Shown here: in pieces, positions 34,232 through 41,874 of the stretch
Layout: each line of letters opens with the position of its first letter
Position numbering within the stretch: the first letter of the stretch is position 1
DNA from: Nonomuraea sp. SYSU D8015
Lineage (GTDB): Bacteria > Actinomycetota > Actinomycetes > Streptosporangiales > Streptosporangiaceae
Assembly: GCF_008065375.1 (NCBI RefSeq)
Contig: NZ_VJYI01000003.1
Coordinates: forward strand, 372,001-436,000
Length of the DNA: 64,000 nt
Direction of reading: 5' to 3'
Notes under the pieces: model-generated
What the model was told of the DNA's origin: nothing
Database searches by the model: none
The model's input: only the letters and a program-made list of their open reading frames with translations
Made by a program: the position numbers and the translations under genes

Positions 34232-34711
34232 CTACTGTCCGGGCTGCTCGGGAGGCTCCGGCCGCGGCCAGGTGACCGCGGCGAACACCACCGAGCATGC
34301 CAGGAACCCGGCGCACACTCCCGCGAACCCGGCCCAGAACGAGCTGAGCGTGGTGCCCATGTCGATGCCGATCAGCAGCGCCGTGACCACGCCCGCCGCC
34401 AGGCCCCCGGCCAGGGCGGAGGCGTAGCGGGGCGGCCGGTGCGCCACGGCGCCGGTCAGCGGCAGCAGCAACGGGATCAACGTGGTGGCCCACCCTGCCC
34501 TGGGCTCGCCGAACAGGGCCAGCTTGACCGCGGAGACGACGGTCGCCACGGCGATCGCCACGAGCGTCCAGACGACGAGCTTGACCGGGTGGTAGCGGAG
34601 GTTGTGCTCGGAGGTGGAGCCGATCGAGCCCAACATCCAGAAGGAGAGCAGATCGCCGATCATATCGCCGATGTCCGGCTTGCCATCGTCGGGGCTCTGC
34701 TCCGAGGTCAT
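34232..34711 (-). CDS. Small membrane protein of unknown function
   Basis: A 159-residue protein with a cytoplasmic N-terminus (TSEQSPDDGKPDIGDMIGDLLSF) and four hydrophobic helices (around 46-66, 76-90, 100-116 and 122-147). No known domain was recognised. The ATG at 34711 is preceded by an excellent AGGAAAGGAT site. It is convergent with the sugar permease, the two stop codons touching. No gene is apparent in the 238 bases upstream (34712-34949). Confidence 0.72.
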   Translation of the reverse strand: MTSEQSPDDGKPDIGDMIGDLLSFWMLGSIGSTSEHNLRYHPVKLVVWTLVAIAVATVVSAVKLALFGEPRAGWATTLIPLLLPLTGAVAHRPPRYASALAGGLAAGVVTALLIGIDMGTTLSSFWAGFAGVCAGFLACSVVFAAVTWPRPEPPEQPGQ

Positions 34712-34949
34712 GTGATCCTTTCCTCCCTACGGCGCCCGGCTCGACCGTAACAGCACCTCACCGCACGCCGACGCGCACGGACAACGGCCGAAGGTCGATG
34801 GAGCCGATACTTTCGGCCAATGGACGGCGGACGGCCGGGACTTCGGCCTGCAGAACCGGCGGCTCGGGGGAGAGACGCCGCCCGCGGGGTCACACTCGGC
34901 GTGCTGCTGATCGCGAGCGGCGTCCGGCATCTCAGACGGATGGGCCCGG

Positions 34950-36812
34950 CTATTGGTACGCGCTCGCCTGGAGCGTGTAGAGGTCGGCGTAGAGGCCGTT
35001 GAGCGACATGAGCGTGTCGTGGTCGCCCTGCTCGACGACCTTGCCGTGGTCGAGGACGTAGATGCGGTCGGCATAGCGGACGCTGGCCAGACGGTGGGTG
35101 ATCAGGAGCACGGTGCGGCCGTCGGAGTGGCTGCGGATGCGTTCGAAGAGGGCGTGCTCGGCGCGGGCGTCGAGGGCGGCGGTGGGCTCGTCGCAGATGA
35201 GCAGGTCGGCGTCGCGGTGGAAGCCGCGGGCCACGGCGATGCGCTGCCACTGGCCGCCGGACAGCTCGTGGCCGTCCTTGAAGCGGCGGTCGAGGAGGGT
35301 GCGGTAGCCGTGGGGCAGGTCGGCGATGACCTCGTCGGCGCCTGCCACGGCGGCGGCCGAGTGGAGGGCGGGCTCGCCCTTGTCGGTGCCCATGGTGATG
35401 TTGTAGCGGGCGGTGAGCGGCCAGCGGGTGTGGTCTTGGGCGATCACGGCGGTGCGCAGGCGCAGCTCCTCCGGGCTGACCTGTTTGAGGTCCGTGTCGT
35501 CCCAGAAGACCGCGCCGGTGTCGGGCTCGTAGAGGCCGGAGAGGATCTTGGCGAGGGTGGTCTTGCCGGAGCCGTTCTCGCCGACGAACGCGATCACCTC
35601 TCCATGTTTGATCTCGATGGACACCCCGCGCAGGGCGGGCTCGTCGGCGCCGGGGTAGGTGAACGTCACGCCGTCGGCGACGATGCGCTCGAAGCCGCCG
35701 GGGGCGGCGAGCGGGCGGGGACTGATCAGGCGGCGCTCGGCGTCGGCGCAGAACTCCAGGAAGTCGGTGAAGTAGAGGCCCTGCTCGTAGAGGCGGTTGG
35801 TGGCGTACATCAGGCTGCTGAGCGAGGTCTGCCCCGAGCGGATGGCGAGCACCGCGGTGCCGGCCACGGCCAGCGGGATCGCGGCGATCGCCAGCAGGAT
35901 GCCCAGGGCCACGTAAACCAGGGCGGTCCCGACGCCGCCCAGCGCCTCGCCGGCGAGCCGGGTGATCGTCTGCCGTTTGACCAGCTTGAGCATGATGTCC
36001 TGCTCGGCCCTGGCCACCGCGTCGTACATGCGCAGCAGGAACCGCCGCATGGTGAACGAGCGGACCTCGGCCGCCGGCGCGCGGTCGGCCAGCAGCTCAC
36101 TGATGATCCACTTCCGGCGGCGGGCCGGGATGAGGCCGTACATCGTCGAGTAACGCATGCGCGCGCTGCGCACCGCGGCCCACGCGTCGGGCAGCACGGC
36201 CAGCAGGAGCAGCGGCAGCAGCACCGGATGCAGGATGCCGAGCACGCCGGCCGCCGCCGCGATGCCGACGGCGGCGGTGACCACGTCGACGGCCGCGGAC
36301 ACCACCCAGTCGGCCGTGGCGACGCCGCGGCCCTTGGCGCGTTCCAAGGCGTCGTGGAACTCGGGGTCGTCGTAGGCGACGAGCTCGACACGGCTGGTCA
36401 GGCCGTAGAGACGCTCCTCGGAGGCCCGCTCGATCTGGGGCGTGAGGCGCGCCTCGGCCCAGCCGGCGCCCGCCTGCGTCATCGTGCGGATCACCGCGGC
36501 CGCGCCGACCAGCACCAGGCTGGGCAACGCCGCCATCACGCGGTCGGGGGTCGGGCCCTCGCTGAACAGCGCGGTGAGCACGCCGGTGGTCGCCAGCAGG
36601 CCGAACGCGGTGAAGACCCCGCCGAGCAGATTGAGCGAGATCGTGGCCGCGGTGTCGCGCGGGCTGGCCTCCCAGGCCATGCGCATCGCCTGGCTGATGA
36701 GGGAGGGGAGTCGTCGGGCGATGGTCAGGAAGCCGACCTCCGCCATCTTGTCGCTGTGGGCGTGCCAGTCGGGCAGGGCGATCTCGCCGAGTTCGAGGGG
36801 CTCATCGGGCAT
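34950..36812 (-). CDS. ABC exporter, fused membrane and ATPase domains
   Basis: A 620-residue half-transporter of the exporter type: six-helix membrane domain (about 50-340) followed by an ATPase. The ATPase shows Walker A GENGSGKTT, Q-loop AVIAQDHTRWP, signature ELSGGQWQRIAVARGF, Walker B LLICDEPTAALDARA and the H-loop ITHRLASVRYAD. It would work as a homodimer and export a peptide, lipid or drug; no peptidase domain or precursor peptide gene is nearby. The ATG at 36812 (MPDEPLELGE) is chosen because upstream codons look non-coding, although its ribosome-binding site is weak. It is a single-gene unit. Confidence 0.87.
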   Translation of the reverse strand: MPDEPLELGEIALPDWHAHSDKMAEVGFLTIARRLPSLISQAMRMAWEASPRDTAATISLNLLGGVFTAFGLLATTGVLTALFSEGPTPDRVMAALPSLVLVGAAAVIRTMTQAGAGWAEARLTPQIERASEERLYGLTSRVELVAYDDPEFHDALERAKGRGVATADWVVSAAVDVVTAAVGIAAAAGVLGILHPVLLPLLLLAVLPDAWAAVRSARMRYSTMYGLIPARRRKWIISELLADRAPAAEVRSFTMRRFLLRMYDAVARAEQDIMLKLVKRQTITRLAGEALGGVGTALVYVALGILLAIAAIPLAVAGTAVLAIRSGQTSLSSLMYATNRLYEQGLYFTDFLEFCADAERRLISPRPLAAPGGFERIVADGVTFTYPGADEPALRGVSIEIKHGEVIAFVGENGSGKTTLAKILSGLYEPDTGAVFWDDTDLKQVSPEELRLRTAVIAQDHTRWPLTARYNITMGTDKGEPALHSAAAVAGADEVIADLPHGYRTLLDRRFKDGHELSGGQWQRIAVARGFHRDADLLICDEPTAALDARAEHALFERIRSHSDGRTVLLITHRLASVRYADRIYVLDHGKVVEQGDHDTLMSLNGLYADLYTLQASAYQ

Positions 36813-36940
36813 ACCGTGAGTGTGCCCGCGGACACTGACAGTTTCTCCCGTCCCAGGACCGTCGCGTGCGGCAGGGAAGGGAGTTGACCCGCCGCGGCAA
36901 GGTCCTCGATCTCGTGGCGGGCCGGGGCGGGCAGCCTCAC

Positions 36941-36953
36941 GTGTAAGTTTCAC
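36941..36953. promoter_or_regulatory. Operator GTGTAA-G-TTTCAC upstream of the beta-helix gene
   Basis: A 13-bp odd-centred inverted repeat (one mismatched pair) of the same GTGAAA-N-TTTCAC type seen twice before the pectate lyase at 41727 and 41768. It lies about 150 bp upstream of the beta-helix protein start and suggests co-regulation of the two pectin-type genes. Confidence 0.55.
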
Positions 36954-37058
36954 GGATGTTTGACGGCCGCATTTGAACGTTGCAATACTCCGGCCGACCG
37001 GCTCTCGACGAGCCGTCCCCGTCTTTCTCTTTCCGCAGGTCACATGCTCAACAGCGAA

Positions 37059-37070
37059 TGAATCGATTCA
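37059..37070. promoter_or_regulatory. Palindrome TGAATCGATTCA before the beta-helix gene
   Basis: A perfect 12-bp palindrome followed by a -10-like TACGAT at 37074-37079, 15 bp upstream of the ATG at 37094. Its position suggests an operator overlapping the promoter; the regulator is unknown. Confidence 0.5.
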
Positions 37071-37093
37071 GTCTACGATCACAGGAACGATGC

Positions 37094-38272
37094 ATGGAAA
37101 CCAGCAAGGGAACGCCCATCGCCCGACGCGGGATCGGCCTGACGGCCGCACTGGCCGCGCTCACCCTCGCCGCCACCGCGCTCTCCGCACCCGCCGGCGC
37201 CGCCTCCCGGACATCGGCGCTGGCCTGCGGCGACGGCACCGCGAACGCGGAAGCCGTGCTCAGCGGCAGCACGTGGACCGCGCGCAACGGCAACAGGACC
37301 GTCTACACCGGCACCAGCATGCTGTCGGCCATGCAGAGCGCGGTGAACAGCCTCACCGCCGGCCGCACCGCCAAGCAGCGGGTCGTCGTGCGCGGCTCCG
37401 GCACGATCAGCGCCGGATCCCGGCTGTCGCTGCCGAGCTACACGGTGCTGGACGTCTGCGGCACCGTCAACGTGACCGGCTCCGGCTCGGGCGACCAGGC
37501 GGTCGTGTACGCCAGGGGCGTCCGGGACGTCGAGGTCCAGCACCTGACCGTGACCGGCGCCCCGCTGTACGGCATCTTCGTGCGCAACGGCACCAACATC
37601 ACCCTCGGCCAGATCGACATGCGCCTGTCCGGCGGCCTCGGCATCCGCATCGACAACCACGGCGACCGCAGCGTACGCACCAGGAACGTCAGGATCGACA
37701 ACGTCTACGTCTCCGGCACCAGCACCCACGGCGTGGAGACGTACGGCGTGGACGGTCTCACCGTCGGCACGGTCGTGGCCCGCAACACCGGCCACTCCGG
37801 GCTGCTGCTGAACGACACCATCAACGCCACCGTGAACACGGTCGACGCACAGGGCGCGGGCACCGGCACCGGCTACGCGGCCTTCCGCATGGCCAACAGG
37901 AACGGCCGGATCGGCAGTTCGTACCCCACCAACATCCGGGTCGGCCAGGTCATCGCCCGCGGCGGCGGGCGCGGCGTCTTCTGCGTGTCGGAGAGCGGCG
38001 GGGCGGTCATCGACCGGGTGGACATCGCCCAGACCGGCGGCAACGCCATCCTGATCGAGAACTGCCACAACGTGAACATCGCGGCCCAGAGCGGCAGCGT
38101 CACGGGGCCGGGCGACATCCGGATCGCGGCCCGGTCCGAGTTCCCCAACACCTCGGACGTCATCATCCAGAACCTGCGCGTGACCAACTCCGCCATCAGG
38201 GAGAGCCCCTGCGGGGTCAACACCACGTTCAGGAACAACACCCTGGTCAACAGCAGCCAGAGCATCTGCTGA
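37094..38272 (+). CDS. Secreted right-handed beta-helix protein (pectinase-like)
   Basis: A 392-residue secreted protein with a Sec signal peptide (LTAALAALTLAATALSAPAGAA, cleavage near residue 37). The mature chain is built of short repeating strands ending in Asn/Val/Gly, such as VRDVEVQHLTVTGAPLYGIFV, VRIDNVYVSGTSTHGVET, and VDGLTVGTVVARNTGHSGLLL. That is the pattern of right-handed parallel beta-helix enzymes (pectate lyase/polygalacturonase-like). No clear family-specific catalytic set was identified. The start at 37094 follows AGGAA and gives a normal signal; an upstream in-frame ATG at 37058 overlaps an operator-like palindrome. A GTGTAA-G-TTTCAC site links it to the pectate lyase gene. 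Confidence 0.75.
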   Translation: METSKGTPIARRGIGLTAALAALTLAATALSAPAGAASRTSALACGDGTANAEAVLSGSTWTARNGNRTVYTGTSMLSAMQSAVNSLTAGRTAKQRVVVRGSGTISAGSRLSLPSYTVLDVCGTVNVTGSGSGDQAVVYARGVRDVEVQHLTVTGAPLYGIFVRNGTNITLGQIDMRLSGGLGIRIDNHGDRSVRTRNVRIDNVYVSGTSTHGVETYGVDGLTVGTVVARNTGHSGLLLNDTINATVNTVDAQGAGTGTGYAAFRMANRNGRIGSSYPTNIRVGQVIARGGGRGVFCVSESGGAVIDRVDIAQTGGNAILIENCHNVNIAAQSGSVTGPGDIRIAARSEFPNTSDVIIQNLRVTNSAIRESPCGVNTTFRNNTLVNSSQSIC

Positions 38273-38373
38273 GGCGGGCATACCACGGAGATAGGGGCAA
38301 TCTGATACGTCCCCCGGCGCGGGGGTGGCGCATACCGTGACAGCCACCCCCCACCGTCGTCGGAGGACGCCCC

Positions 38374-38895
38374 ATGGCAAGACCCCTTCGTCTCGTGCTG
38401 TCCCTCGTCCTCGGCCTCGCCTTACTCCTGGTCACCGCACCCGCCCAGGCCGCGTCGCATGTCACGGTGCTCAGGTACGACGCGAGCCGGGCCGCCGAGT
38501 TCCAGTCCACGGTGAACCAGGCGGCGCAGATCTGGAATTCGAGCGTCTCCAACGTCCGGCTCGTTCAGGGCTCGCCCGCCCACTTCGTCGTGCTGGCGGA
38601 CAACGGCTGGCCTCGTGCCCTGCCCACCAGTCTCGGGCGCGGCACGATCTGGATGGGCCGGCAGGCCACCTCCCAGGGCTACGACCGGCTGCGCATCGCC
38701 ACCCACGAGATCGGCCACATCCTGGGGCTCCCCGACCGCCGCACCGGCCGCTGCTCCGACCTGATGTCAGGCTCCAGCGCGGGTGTCGCCTGCACCAACC
38801 CGTACCCGAACGCGGCGGAGCGGGCCGAGGTGGACGGGAACTTCTCCGGCGGCACGCCGGAGGTGGAGTTCGACCGGCTCCACGTGGACCGCTGA
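38374..38895 (+). CDS. snpA: Snapalysin-type secreted metalloprotease (family M7)
   Basis: A 173-residue small neutral protease. The Sec signal (LRLVLSLVLGLALLLVTAPAQAA) is followed directly by an almost pro-peptide-free mature domain. The zinc motif is HEIGHILGLPD (H111, E112, H115, D121). An aspartate as third ligand is diagnostic of snapalysins, which until now are typical of streptomycetes and relatives. Two cysteines (RCSDLM, VACTNPYP) form the expected disulfide. The gene is monocistronic with a strong terminator at 38908-38945. The usual divergent LysR activator of Streptomyces snpA is not present here. Confidence 0.92.
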   Translation: MARPLRLVLSLVLGLALLLVTAPAQAASHVTVLRYDASRAAEFQSTVNQAAQIWNSSVSNVRLVQGSPAHFVVLADNGWPRALPTSLGRGTIWMGRQATSQGYDRLRIATHEIGHILGLPDRRTGRCSDLMSGSSAGVACTNPYPNAAERAEVDGNFSGGTPEVEFDRLHVDR

Positions 38896-38907
38896 CGCCG
38901 GACAGCC

Positions 38908-38945
38908 GGGCGGCGGCGCACCCCCCGGAAGGTGCGCCGCCGCCC
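38908..38945 (+). terminator. Intrinsic terminator after snpA
   Basis: A perfect 15-bp GC-rich stem (GGGCGGCGGCGCACC at 38908-38922 pairing with 38931-38945) and 8-base loop starts 12 bases after the snpA stop. There is no U-tract, as usual in this group. Confidence 0.8.
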
Positions 38946-38964
38946 CATCCGGTGTTTCCGCGGA

Positions 38965-39096
38965 ACCGGCCGGGGACGCCGGCTGGGCAGGGGCCTGGCC
39001 GACGAGGTCGCCGCGGAGACGTTCCTGATCACCCTGCACCGCCGCGCCGAGATGCGCCGGTACCTCGAGCCGGCCAAGGCAGGGCAGAAGCCGTGA
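38965..39096 (+). pseudogene. Possible remnant of an ECF sigma-factor gene
   Basis: In one frame ending at TGA 39094-39096 the DNA reads GLADEVAAETFLITLHRRAE followed by about 15 more residues. DEVAAETFLITLHRR strongly resembles the region-2 helix of ECF sigma factors (D-V-x-x-E-T-F-L-x-x-x-R-R). There is no start codon, no region 4 and no room for a gene between snpA and the convergent GH3 gene. It is therefore at most a decayed fragment; the assignment rests on a short motif. Confidence 0.35.
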
Positions 39097-39112
39097 CCAT
39101 CGGTTCTGCCGG

Positions 39113-41581
39113 TCAGGTGCAGGTGTAGCCGGACGGCAGGCGGGTGTCGCCGGCGGGGCGACTGGCCTGGAAGCCGAAGGAAGCGGTTTGACCAGGCCCG
39201 AGCGTCCCGTTGTGCCCCGCGTTGCGGGCGGTGACGTTCTGGCCGGTCAACGTGAAGGACGCGTTCCACCCGCCGGTGATCTGATGGCCGGACGGCAGCG
39301 TGAAGATGACGGTCCAGCCGCCCAGAGCCGTCGTGCCGGTGTTGGTGACGGTCAGCTGGATCACGTAGCCGGTGCTCCACTGGCTCTGCACCGTCGCCGT
39401 GACCGAGCAACCTGCGGTCCCGCCGTCCGGCCGCGTGGTCACGGTCACGGTGCCGGAGCGCGGCGAGCGGTTGCCGGCCGCGTCCCTGGCGTAGACGGCG
39501 AAGGTGTACGAGGTGTTCGCGGCGAGCCCGGTGACCGTGGCGTTCGTGGTCGCGGACGTGGTCACCGACGTCTCCGACGACTGCACCCGCACCACCTCGT
39601 AGCCGGTGACCCCGACGTCGTCGGACGAGGCCGCCCACGACAGGCGCACCGACGAGGCGGTCACCTCCGACGCGGCGGGCGTGCCGGGCACGGTGGGCGG
39701 GCTGGTGTCGTCGTCCGGCTCCTCGTACGTCAGACCGAACCCGTACGGGAACAGCGGCGTCTTCCCGTCCCCCTGGTTGATCGGCTGCTGCGAGGCGCTG
39801 CTCATCCACGTCATGGGGAGCTTGCCGGTGGGCCGGACGGATCCGAACAGCACGTCGGCCACGCCCTGCCCCTCGGTGCCCGGCAGCCAGGCGGCCACCA
39901 GCGCGTTCCAGCCGGACAACTGGGCGGCGATGTCGAGCGGTCGTCCGGACACGAGCACGACCACGACCGGCACCCCGGCGGCGCGCAGGGTGGCGATGGT
40001 GTTCAGGTCCGTGGTGTCCAGGCCGAGGCCGCCGGGGCGGTCGCCCTCGCCCTCGGCGTACGGGGTCTCGCCGACCACGGCGATCGCCACGCGGTACGAG
40101 CCGTCGATGCCGCGGCCGTCGCGGCTGTAGGTGACGGTGGTGCCGGAGCCGGCGGCGTTCCTGATGCCCTGCAGGATGGTGGTGCCGGGCGTGATCGCGC
40201 CCGGCGAGCCCTGCCAGGAGATCGTCCAGCCGCCGCTCTGCAGGCCGATGTCGTCCGCGCTCTTGCCCGCCACGAAGATCTTGCCGCCCGGGGCGAGGGG
40301 CAGGAGATTGCCGCTGTTCTTCAGCACAACCTGGGATTTCGCCACCGCCTCGCGGGCCAGGGCGCGGTGCGCCGAGCTGCCCACGGTCGCGGTGTAGGAC
40401 CGGTCCGTCAGGGGCTTCTCGAACAGGCCCAGCTCGAACTTCTTCGTCAGGATGCGCCGCACCGCGTCGTCGACCCTGGCGGTCGTCACCCGTCCTGCCT
40501 GTACCTCGGCCCGCAGCAGGTCGATGAACTGCCGCCACGCCGTCGGCACCATGGCCATGTCGATGCCGGCGTTCACGGCCGTGCGCACGTCGAGCGCGGA
40601 GGTCCCGGGGGCGCCGTCGATCTGGTCGATGCCGTTCCAGTCGGAGACCACGAAGCCGGAGAAGCCCAGCTCGCCCTTCAGCACGGTGGTGATCAGATAC
40701 TGGTGCCCGTGCAGCTTGACGCCGTTCCAGCTGCTGAACGAGATCATCACCGAGCCGGCGCCGCGCTCCACGGCGGCGCGGAACGGCGGCAGATGGATCG
40801 CCCGCAGGTCGGCCTCGGACAGCTGGGTGTCACCCTGGTCGACGCCGCCCGTGGTGCCGCCGTCGCCGACGTAGTGCTTGGCCGTGGCCAGCACGGAGGC
40901 GGGGCCGTTCAGCGCCGTGCCCTGCAGGCCGGTCACGAGCGTGGCCATCGAGGAGGGCAGCTCGGGGGTCTCGCCGAACGACTCGTACGTGCGGCCCCAC
41001 CGGTCGTTGCGGGCCACGCACAGGCAAGGGGCGAAGTTCCAGTCCACGCCGGTGCCGGAGACCTCCTCGGCCACGGCCCGGCCGATCCGCTCCACCAGCG
41101 CCGGGTCCCGGGTCGCGCCGAGGCCGATGTTGTGCGGGAAGATCGTGGCGCCGACGACGTTGTTGTGGCCGTGCACGGCATCCACACCGTACAGGATGGG
41201 GATGCCGAGCGGGGTGGCCAGGGCGGCGTTCTGGAATCTGTCGTACATGTCCGCCCAGGATGCGGCCGTGTTCGGGGACGGCGCCGACCCGCCGCCGGAC
41301 AGCACCGAGCCGAGCCGGTACGTCGTGACGTCAGCCGTGCTGACCGACCCGCGCTCGGCCTGCGTCATCTGCCCGAGCTTCTCCTCCAGCGACATCCGGC
41401 CCATCAGGTCGGCCACCCGGTCCCGCACGGGGAGGCTGGGATCCTGGTACGGGAGCGCGGCCGCCGCCACGGCGACCGGCCCGCCGCCGACCGTCACCGG
41501 CGCCCCGGGCACCCCCAGCACGGCAACCACCAGCAACGTCACGGCCGCCCGCGTCACCCACTTCATGCTCGCGTCTCTCAT
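39113..41581 (-). CDS. Secreted GH3 glycosidase with Fn3 and CBM2 domains
   Basis: An 822-residue secreted enzyme. After a signal peptide come the GH3 barrel (about 50-390; TAKHYVGDGGT, nucleophile D314 in VVSDWNGIDQ), the GH3 C-terminal domain (about 400-620), an Fn3 domain (about 635-715; VPGTPAASEVTASSVRLSWAAS), and a C-terminal family 2 carbohydrate-binding module (about 722-822; CSVTATVQSQW, WNASFTLTGQNVTARN, final Cys). CBM2 normally targets cellulose or xylan, so this is probably an extracellular beta-glucosidase/xylosidase acting on insoluble polymer. ATG 41581 has GGAG eight bases upstream. A perfect CebR-type box at 41618-41631 predicts repression lifted by cello-oligosaccharides. 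Confidence 0.92.
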   Translation of the reverse strand: MRDASMKWVTRAAVTLLVVAVLGVPGAPVTVGGGPVAVAAAALPYQDPSLPVRDRVADLMGRMSLEEKLGQMTQAERGSVSTADVTTYRLGSVLSGGGSAPSPNTAASWADMYDRFQNAALATPLGIPILYGVDAVHGHNNVVGATIFPHNIGLGATRDPALVERIGRAVAEEVSGTGVDWNFAPCLCVARNDRWGRTYESFGETPELPSSMATLVTGLQGTALNGPASVLATAKHYVGDGGTTGGVDQGDTQLSEADLRAIHLPPFRAAVERGAGSVMISFSSWNGVKLHGHQYLITTVLKGELGFSGFVVSDWNGIDQIDGAPGTSALDVRTAVNAGIDMAMVPTAWRQFIDLLRAEVQAGRVTTARVDDAVRRILTKKFELGLFEKPLTDRSYTATVGSSAHRALAREAVAKSQVVLKNSGNLLPLAPGGKIFVAGKSADDIGLQSGGWTISWQGSPGAITPGTTILQGIRNAAGSGTTVTYSRDGRGIDGSYRVAIAVVGETPYAEGEGDRPGGLGLDTTDLNTIATLRAAGVPVVVVLVSGRPLDIAAQLSGWNALVAAWLPGTEGQGVADVLFGSVRPTGKLPMTWMSSASQQPINQGDGKTPLFPYGFGLTYEEPDDDTSPPTVPGTPAASEVTASSVRLSWAASSDDVGVTGYEVVRVQSSETSVTTSATTNATVTGLAANTSYTFAVYARDAAGNRSPRSGTVTVTTRPDGGTAGCSVTATVQSQWSTGYVIQLTVTNTGTTALGGWTVIFTLPSGHQITGGWNASFTLTGQNVTARNAGHNGTLGPGQTASFGFQASRPAGDTRLPSGYTCT

Positions 41582-41617
41582 GGCCGCCGCTCCTGGTCAG
41601 CACGTCGGGGTAAAGGT

Positions 41618-41643
41618 TGGGAGCGCTCCCAGAGGCGACTCTA
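41618..41643 (-). promoter_or_regulatory. CebR/CelR box at the promoter of the GH3-CBM2 gene
   Basis: TGGGAGCGCTCCCA at 41618-41631 is a perfect 14-bp palindrome identical to the operator of CebR/CelR, the LacI-family repressors of cellulose utilisation in Streptomyces and Thermobifida. A leftward -10-like TAGAGT is at 41638-41643, so the box covers the expected transcription start. No cebR gene is in the window. Confidence 0.88.
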
Positions 41644-41726
41644 GGACAGCGTCACACCCAATCCCCCTCCCTCGCTTCCACCGCAGCCCGCCCACCGCCC
41701 CCACCAGCGGAAACAGCCGGACAGCC

Positions 41727-41739
41727 GTGAAACTTTCAC
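41727..41739. promoter_or_regulatory. Operator GTGAAACTTTCAC, distal copy
   Basis: A perfect 13-bp inverted repeat (GTGAAA-C-TTTCAC) upstream of the pectate lyase promoter. The second copy is centred 41 bp away, about four helical turns, so both face the same side of the DNA. Confidence 0.75.
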
Positions 41740-41767
41740 CTGGCCGGCCGGCGCATGACGCGCCGCC

Positions 41768-41780
41768 ATGAAACTTTCAT
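41768..41780. promoter_or_regulatory. Operator ATGAAACTTTCAT, proximal copy
   Basis: A perfect 13-bp inverted repeat ending seven bases before the -35 box of the pectate lyase promoter. A position just upstream of -35 suits an activator or a co-operative repressor. A related copy precedes the beta-helix gene at 36941. Confidence 0.75.
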
Positions 41781-41786
41781 CAGCGC

Positions 41787-41836
41787 TTTACCGCCTGTGA
41801 GGCAGTACGGATAATACGGGTCGGAAAGCGCTTTCC
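41787..41836 (+). promoter_or_regulatory. Pectate lyase promoter with operator GGAAAGCGCTTTCC at the start site
   Basis: TTTACC at 41787-41792 and GATAAT at 41810-41815 are separated by 17 bases, predicting initiation near 41822. The perfect 14-bp palindrome GGAAAGCGCTTTCC at 41823-41836 begins there. With its GCGC centre it is a LacI-type operator but differs from the CebR box, implying a separate repressor. Confidence 0.75.
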
Positions 41837-41874
41837 AACCCTTGATGGAGGTACCTGCCAAGCGGAGAGCAACC

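Noticed and set aside
34799..34980. Two ~60-codon open frames in the gap before the ABC exporter
   Set aside because: No ribosome-binding site, no signal peptide or motif; composition typical of chance frames in GC-rich DNA.
34950..36812. Lantibiotic/RiPP export system
   Set aside because: The ABC exporter has no peptidase domain and no precursor peptide, modification enzyme or immunity gene was found around it.
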